DNA of 63,588 bases from an uncultured Bacteroidales bacterium. Lineage in GTDB: Bacteria > Bacteroidota > Bacteroidia > Bacteroidales > Bacteroidaceae. Position numbers and translations under genes: made by a program. The notes beneath the pieces were generated by a model. That model was not told the DNA's origin and made no database searches. It worked only from the letters and a program-made list of their open reading frames with translations. The DNA is taken from contig CADCIQ010000024.1 in assembly GCA_902801425.1 (NCBI GenBank), positions 1 through 63,588 of the forward strand. Direction: 5' to 3'. Shown here piece by piece: positions 59,531 to 63,588 of this stretch; positions within the stretch are counted from its first letter, which is position 1, and every line of letters begins with the position of its first letter.

Positions 59531-60858
59531 ACGCTCGACTTTTTCATCATAACTGCCGCTACTACCGTAGCAAGGGCATCAGAGAACGGCATTGATATCC
59601 ATACGCCCCAAAGTCCCCATATCTCAGAAAAGATGGCGAGGGCTGGAACGAGAAACAGCAACTGACGAGAAAGTGACAGAAACATACTCACCTTCGCCTT
59701 GCCAGTACTCTGGAAAAAATTGGTTACTACTATCTGGAATCCCACAATAGGGAACATCATCAGCATCATCCTTATGGCTGTCTCGGCGAGACTTATCAAT
59801 GCCTCATCTTTTGTAAACAACCTTGCACATGGATAGGCGGCAAACATAGCCACGAGGAAGCCTATGGTACATACCGCAGTAGCACATACAATGGACAGTT
59901 TCACCACCTTACGAAGTCGGTCATAGTTCTGCGCTCCGTAGTTGTAGCCTGCTATTGGCTGCATTCCCTGGTTCACACCCATTGTCACCATCACAAACAC
60001 GAATCCTATCCTGTTGGCTATTCCGTATGCTCCTACGGCAAGGTCACCTCCATGTTTCATCAGACAGGTGTTGATGAAGATAACCACCAGACAGGCGCAT
60101 GAGTTCATAGCGAATGGCGACATGCCAATACCGATTATGTTCTTCACAATCGGCTTGTTAATTCTGAACAGGCAATAGTCGAAGTGCAATATCTCATCCC
60201 TGTTAGAGAACAGTTTCCATTGCCAGCAAAGAGCAACGACCTGTGAGAGTATCGTGGCAAAGGCTGCACCACGGATTCCCATATTCAGACCATAGATGAA
60301 GAGCGGGTCAAGGATAGTGTTGAGCACAACCGTAAAGATTGTGGCATACATAGCATGACGAGGCTTACTGGCAGAGCGAAGCACGGCATTCAATCCGAAG
60401 TACAGATGCGTAAAGGCATTGCCCGCAAGTATTATCTGCATATACTCCCTTGCGTATGGAAGCGTATTGTCCGATGCTCCAAAGAACCTCAGTATAGGGT
60501 CAAGGAACAACAGGCATATTCCACCGAAGAGAATACCCACGACAATATTCAGCATCACGCAGTTACCCAGCACCTTATTGGCTATGGCATAGTCACGCTG
60601 TCCCAGTTTCATGCTTATGAATGTGGAAGAACCCACACCTATTGCCGCACCGAATGCAGCCGAAAGGTTCATGAAAGGAAAGGTGATAGCCAATCCCGAA
60701 ATCGCCAATACGCCAACGCCTTGACCGATGAAGATGCTGTCCACCATATTGTAGAGCGAGGCGGCTACCATAGCGACGATAGCGGGCAGGGCATACTGCA
60801 TCAACAATCGTCCGACTGGTTTCGTGCCCAGCTCCAAAGTGGCTTCTTTATTATCCAT
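59518..60858 (-). CDS. MATE-family efflux transporter
   Basis: 446 aa, 12 membrane segments in two similar halves. LELGTKPVGRLLMQYALPAI and DSIFIGQGVGVLAISGLAIT are typical of the MATE (NorM/DinF) family; ITFPFMNLSAAFGAAIGVGS and GMSPFAMNSCACLVVIFINT lie at the start of the two halves. It exports cationic compounds with Na+ or H+. It is the first gene of the long minus-strand operon behind the promoter at 60884-60914. Confidence 0.92.
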   Translation of the reverse strand: MDNKEATLELGTKPVGRLLMQYALPAIVAMVAASLYNMVDSIFIGQGVGVLAISGLAITFPFMNLSAAFGAAIGVGSSTFISMKLGQRDYAIANKVLGNCVMLNIVVGILFGGICLLFLDPILRFFGASDNTLPYAREYMQIILAGNAFTHLYFGLNAVLRSASKPRHAMYATIFTVVLNTILDPLFIYGLNMGIRGAAFATILSQVVALCWQWKLFSNRDEILHFDYCLFRINKPIVKNIIGIGMSPFAMNSCACLVVIFINTCLMKHGGDLAVGAYGIANRIGFVFVMVTMGVNQGMQPIAGYNYGAQNYDRLRKVVKLSIVCATAVCTIGFLVAMFAAYPCARLFTKDEALISLAETAIRMMLMMFPIVGFQIVVTNFFQSTGKAKVSMFLSLSRQLLFLVPALAIFSEIWGLWGVWISMPFSDALATVVAAVMMKKSSVWRK

Positions 60859-60883
60859 TTATGTACATTATTTATTTAGGGCA

Positions 60884-60914
60884 CAAAGTTAGCATATTTT
60901 TGGTTCATTTCAAA
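60884..60914 (-). promoter_or_regulatory. promoter of the long minus-strand glycan operon
   Basis: Minus-strand TTTG (60911-60914) and TAACTTTG (60884-60891), 19 nt apart. It is the only consensus promoter I see before the run of overlapping genes that ends at 44892. Confidence 0.75.
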
Positions 60915-60932
60915 ATAAAATCGTCAATTTGT

Positions 60933-60963
60933 TTTGTCGAATCAGTTTTTTCTCATAACTTTG
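60933..60963 (+). promoter_or_regulatory. promoter of xseA
   Basis: TTTG (60933-60936) and TAACTTTG (60956-60963), 19 nt apart, divergent from the glycan operon promoter. The start near 60970 confirms ATG 60981 as the xseA start. Confidence 0.78.
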
Positions 60964-60980
60964 CGCCAAAATCATCAGTT

Positions 60981-62264
60981 ATGAACCTCACTCTCTACCA
61001 ACTCAACAATCTCGTCAGGCAGACCATAGAATATTCGCTTTGCGAAACCTATTGGGTGGAAGCCGAGCTTGCGGAATGCCGCGAGTCGGGCGGGCATTGC
61101 TATATGGATTTGGTGCAGAAAGACGATGATATGCTTGTTGCACGTGCCCAGGCACGATGCTGGAGAAGCACTTGGAGCTATGTACTTCCTAAGTTCATGA
61201 AAGTAACAGGCGAGCGTCCGCATCCGGGAATGAAGATCCTGCTATTGGTAAAGGCACAGTTTCACGAGGCTTACGGTTTTTCGTGGATTGTTCAAGACAT
61301 TGACCCCAACTACACTCTTGGCGATATGGCTCGTCAACGCATGGAGATTATTCAGACCTTGAAGCGTGAAGGGGTATTCGACCTTAACAAATCCTTGACT
61401 ATTCCAAAGTTTGCTCAAAGAATAGCCGTCATTTCTTCTCAGACAGCAGCAGGATATGGCGATTTCTGCAACCAGCTTCTCAACAACGAATATGGTTTTC
61501 AGTTCACCACACGACTTTTCCCTGCCGTTATGCAAGGTGAGCAAGTTGAGCAGACAATTATAGCTGCACTTAACAAAATCAACGATTCCATCGAGGAATT
61601 TGATGTTGTGGCCATCATCCGAGGTGGTGGCGCAACGAGTGATTTCTCAGGTTTTGACACCCTCGAACTGGCAGAGAATGTGGCAAATTTCCCTTTGCCA
61701 ATTATTACGGGCATAGGTCATGACCGTGACGAGTGCATTCTCGACATGATTTCATGCGTAAGGGTAAAGACCCCAACGGCAGCAGCTACCTGGCTTATTG
61801 ACAATCTCATAGAAACGCTCGATGAAATCGAGGATTTTTCGCGTAGAATTACCGATCATGTCCGCTCAAGGATGGAAAAAGAACGTATTCGTCTTGGCAG
61901 AATCCAAAGTTTTCTGCCTGTTGCTTTCTCACTAAAAAAGACAAGGGAAGAGTCAAGGCTTACAAATCTTGCCACCCGACTCCAGACTTCTGTCACGCAG
62001 CATATCAACATTGAACACAATCGCATATCGGGCATAGAGCAACGACTACCTCTTGTCATCAAGAGTCGTCTGGAACGCGCCAGCTACCAGCTCGAAATGC
62101 TCTCACAACGCACTAATGCCGTTGACCCTATCCACATCCTACGCAGAGGCTACAGCATCGCCCTCCACGATGGAATGGCGATAAAAGACCCTAAATCGCT
62201 CCATAAAGGCGATGAAGTAACGGTCGTTATGGCGAGTGGGGCAATAGAAACAATCGTCAAATAA
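60981..62264 (+). CDS. xseA: exodeoxyribonuclease VII large subunit
   Basis: 427 aa from ATG 60981; the 40 extra codons upstream precede the promoter. The N-terminal OB-fold (YWVEAELAECRESGGHCYMD, residues about 22-41) is followed by the catalytic domain (RIAVISSQTAAGYGDFCNQL; VAIIRGGGATSDFSGFD; GIGHDRDECILDMISCVRVK; TPTAAATWLID) and a coiled-coil C-terminus. It degrades single-stranded DNA from both ends together with XseB, encoded 104 nt downstream. Confidence 0.95.
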   Translation: MNLTLYQLNNLVRQTIEYSLCETYWVEAELAECRESGGHCYMDLVQKDDDMLVARAQARCWRSTWSYVLPKFMKVTGERPHPGMKILLLVKAQFHEAYGFSWIVQDIDPNYTLGDMARQRMEIIQTLKREGVFDLNKSLTIPKFAQRIAVISSQTAAGYGDFCNQLLNNEYGFQFTTRLFPAVMQGEQVEQTIIAALNKINDSIEEFDVVAIIRGGGATSDFSGFDTLELAENVANFPLPIITGIGHDRDECILDMISCVRVKTPTAAATWLIDNLIETLDEIEDFSRRITDHVRSRMEKERIRLGRIQSFLPVAFSLKKTREESRLTNLATRLQTSVTQHINIEHNRISGIEQRLPLVIKSRLERASYQLEMLSQRTNAVDPIHILRRGYSIALHDGMAIKDPKSLHKGDEVTVVMASGAIETIVK

Positions 62265-62288
62265 CATCACATATATTATTTCTTATCC

Positions 62289-62353
62289 AACGCAAAGACG
62301 CTGAGACGCAAAGTTTCATGTTCTTTTCCGAAAATCTCTGTGTCTTTGCGTTT
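62289..62353. repeat. palindromic repeat (ACGCAAAGACGC type) between xseA and xseB
   Basis: AACGCAAAGACGCTGAGACG followed by CAAAG faces TCTCTGTGTCTTTGCGTTT. Same family as 22691-22814. It separates two genes that are normally coupled. Confidence 0.65.
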
Positions 62354-62367
62354 AATTCAAAAAAAAT

Positions 62368-62562
62368 ATGAAAAAAACACCTAATTATGAAGAGGCAGTC
62401 TCACAGCTTGAGGAGATTGTAAAGAAAATGGAGAGTGGAGAACTCGACATTGATATGATGAGTACAGAACTCAAGAACGCCCAGCAACTCATAAAACTCT
62501 GTAAAGACAAGCTCACAAAGACCGAAGAGGAAATCAAGAAGATACTCGAAAGTGGTAAGTGA
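62368..62562 (+). CDS. xseB: exodeoxyribonuclease VII small subunit
   Basis: 64 aa. NYEEAVSQLEEIVKKMESGE, then LDIDMMSTELKNAQQLIKLC, the two-helix coiled coil of XseB. Four or more copies bind the XseA coiled coil. Length is normal. Confidence 0.93.
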   Translation: MKKTPNYEEAVSQLEEIVKKMESGELDIDMMSTELKNAQQLIKLCKDKLTKTEEEIKKILESGK

Positions 62563-62729
62563 TCATTACCATAATGTTAAAAGTCTAAAGTCAAAGCTCA
62601 TAATCCCTTCGCTTGCAAGCGATAATATTTTTTCCTGAAACCTCCAAACAAATCAAGTAAATTGTGAAAACAAACAGAGGATAGCCCCAAATACGAAAAT
62701 ATCTGGCATAACCGAAACTCTTATGTTTC
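62563..62729. other. spacer after xseB, no gene recognised
   Basis: AT-rich, with no terminator of good quality. It leads into heptamer array D. Confidence 0.45.
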
Positions 62730-62812
62730 TCCATCATTAGTCCATCAATTCTCCATACATACTCCATCGAAACTATGGAGTATGTATGGAGTATCTATGT
62801 AGTATGTATGTA
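62730..62812. repeat. phased heptamer array D (4+4 units)
   Basis: TCCATCA, TCCATCA, TCCATAC and TCCATCG start at 62730, 62741, 62752 and 62763. The inverted units CTATGGA, GTATGGA, CTATGTA and GTATGTA start at 62773, 62784, 62795 and 62806. The centre spacer is AAA instead of TTT; otherwise the spacing is the same as in arrays A and B. The TCCATACATAC unit is shared with array C. Confidence 0.85.
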
Positions 62813-62852
62813 GTATCTTCGAAGGAAGAACAGATCTAAAGCATAGAAAACG

Positions 62853-62902
62853 CCCCTTCTCTCAGTACTAAAGACAAAGAGTCTAAAGGTAGAGAGAAGG
62901 GG
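62853..62902. terminator. terminator-like hairpin after array D
   Basis: CCCCTTCTCTC pairs perfectly with GAGAGAAGGGG around 28 nt. No T-run follows directly. Confidence 0.45.
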
Positions 62903-62922
62903 AGGTTAGATAGAATGTAAAT

Positions 62923-62966
62923 CCCACACCGCCAATGGATTCACAAGGAATTGTTGGAGGTGTGGG
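62923..62966 (+). other. long imperfect hairpin upstream of the lipoprotein gene
   Basis: CCCACACC-g-CCAA pairs with TTGG-a-GGTGTGGG around about 18 nt. It may be a leader structure of the following gene; no known riboswitch is recognised. Confidence 0.4.
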
Positions 62967-63188
62967 AAGATTCTACGACAACGTATCCATCTCACATGAG
63001 CCTTACAAACCCCCAAAATCTGTGTGGGCACAAATTCGAACTCAAAAAAACGAACCGCCTAATGATGATGGAGTTACGTGATTTACTACCACAATGTGGG
63101 TTAAAAATAATTAACAATTACAGATGCAATATTGCTAACGGATCACGATTATATAGGCAGAAACATTAACATATAAAACATAACAGAA

Positions 63189-63588
63189 ATGAAAACAATG
63201 AAAATCTGGAGAAACATCTTTGTGATGTGCGTTACATTGCTTCCCTTCGTCTCTTGCAGCAGCGACGATGATGACAAGGACATTACCAATGAGATTAATA
63301 TGAGCGTTTCCGCTGAACCGAGCGTTATGTACGATCTCTTCGACAGCATGGGAGAGCATCCCATCGAGTGTATGCAAGTGATGACGGAAGACGAGCCGGG
63401 ACAATGGCAGAACCTATACTTCAGCGAAGTCAAAGGCTTCACTTACGAAAGAGGTCATGAATACGTGCTGCGCGTGAAACGGACTATTTTGGCCAACCCT
63501 CCCCAGGATGCCAGCAACCGCACATACGAACTGGTGCGCATCCTCGCCGACAAGAAAGTGGAAGAGGTGGCAGAACCTGTGGAGAAAG
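63189..63588 (+). CDS. DUF4377-like lipoprotein, 3' end beyond the window
   Basis: About 133 residues are visible from ATG 63189. The signal is MKTMKIWRNIFVMCVTLLPF followed by VSCSSDDDD, a lipobox with an acidic tail that favours surface display. WQNLYFSEVKGFTYERGHEY, then LRVKRTILANPPQDASNRTY match the DUF4377 pattern (YxPGYEY, NPPxDASSxxY). The function of the family is unknown. No stop is reached at the right edge. Confidence 0.75.
   Translation, partial: MKTMKIWRNIFVMCVTLLPFVSCSSDDDDKDITNEINMSVSAEPSVMYDLFDSMGEHPIECMQVMTEDEPGQWQNLYFSEVKGFTYERGHEYVLRVKRTILANPPQDASNRTYELVRILADKKVEEVAEPVEK

Noticed and set aside
60861-60980. A longer xseA start
   Set aside because: The extra 40 codons overlap the divergent promoters; ATG 60981 follows the predicted transcription start.

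Overview
The window looks like a chromosome segment of a Bacteroidales bacterium, most likely Prevotella or a close relative. Three things point there. Most promoters I can see follow the Bacteroidetes consensus TTTG-N19/20-TAnnTTTG. Start codons mostly lack Shine-Dalgarno sequences. The protein families are typical of the group (BspA-like LRR, DUF4468, DUF4230, DUF4374, OmpX-like barrels, TonB receptors, GH29 fucosidase). Names are from recognition of the translated sequences only; no database was searched.

Layout. 1-9.3 kb: accessory secreted and surface proteins (DUF6266-like protein, fucosidase, a run of small secreted proteins and barrels sharing one signal-peptide cassette, BspA-like protein) and a candidate small RNA. 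9.3-20.1 kb: an operon for late haem synthesis (hemN, hemG, an MFS transporter, hemD) with a TonB receptor upstream, facing a second TonB receptor plus a DUF4374 lipoprotein, so together a porphyrin/iron acquisition and haem completion region. 20.2-27.7 kb: tRNA-Met, a small His11 membrane protein, a stand-alone IMP cyclohydrolase and the elongasome operon mreB-mreC-mreD-mrdA-rodA. 27.7-35 kb: AT-rich accessory DNA with small membrane proteins, an XRE-type regulator, a frameshifted DUF6266-like copy, a FISUMP-like protein between two MITE-like elements, and tRNA-fMet. 35-42.6 kb: TetR regulator, fabG, two DUF4230 proteins, an AGCS symporter, a barrel protein and kdsD. 42.6-60.9 kb: a surface-glycan region, mostly one long minus-strand operon (MATE, cytidylate-kinase-like, purT, phosphoethanolamine-transferase-like, two acyltransferases, UbiA-like, HAD phosphatase, two GT-C-like membrane proteins, three glycosyltransferases, flippase). 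60.9-63.6 kb: xseA, xseB and the start of a DUF4377-like lipoprotein gene.

The most striking structure is a family of five intergenic arrays (955-1037, 9201-9305, 32061-32143, 41403-41463, 62730-62812). Each is made of degenerate heptamers whose starts lie exactly 11 nt apart, on both sides of a 17-bp central palindrome; the heptamers on the right are inverted. All five keep a 10-nt start-to-start step across the centre although the heptamer sequence drifts (TCCATCG, TCCATAC, TACCATT). Two of them lie in the 5' leader of the two DUF6266-like genes as a duplicated promoter-array-gene cassette. I know of no described element with this geometry.

The window also holds several other palindromic repeat families. 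One GC-rich repeat is read in the same frame inside two different proteins of the glycan operon. A 35-bp duplication of the rodA 3' end flanks a small insert carrying an antitoxin-like gene.
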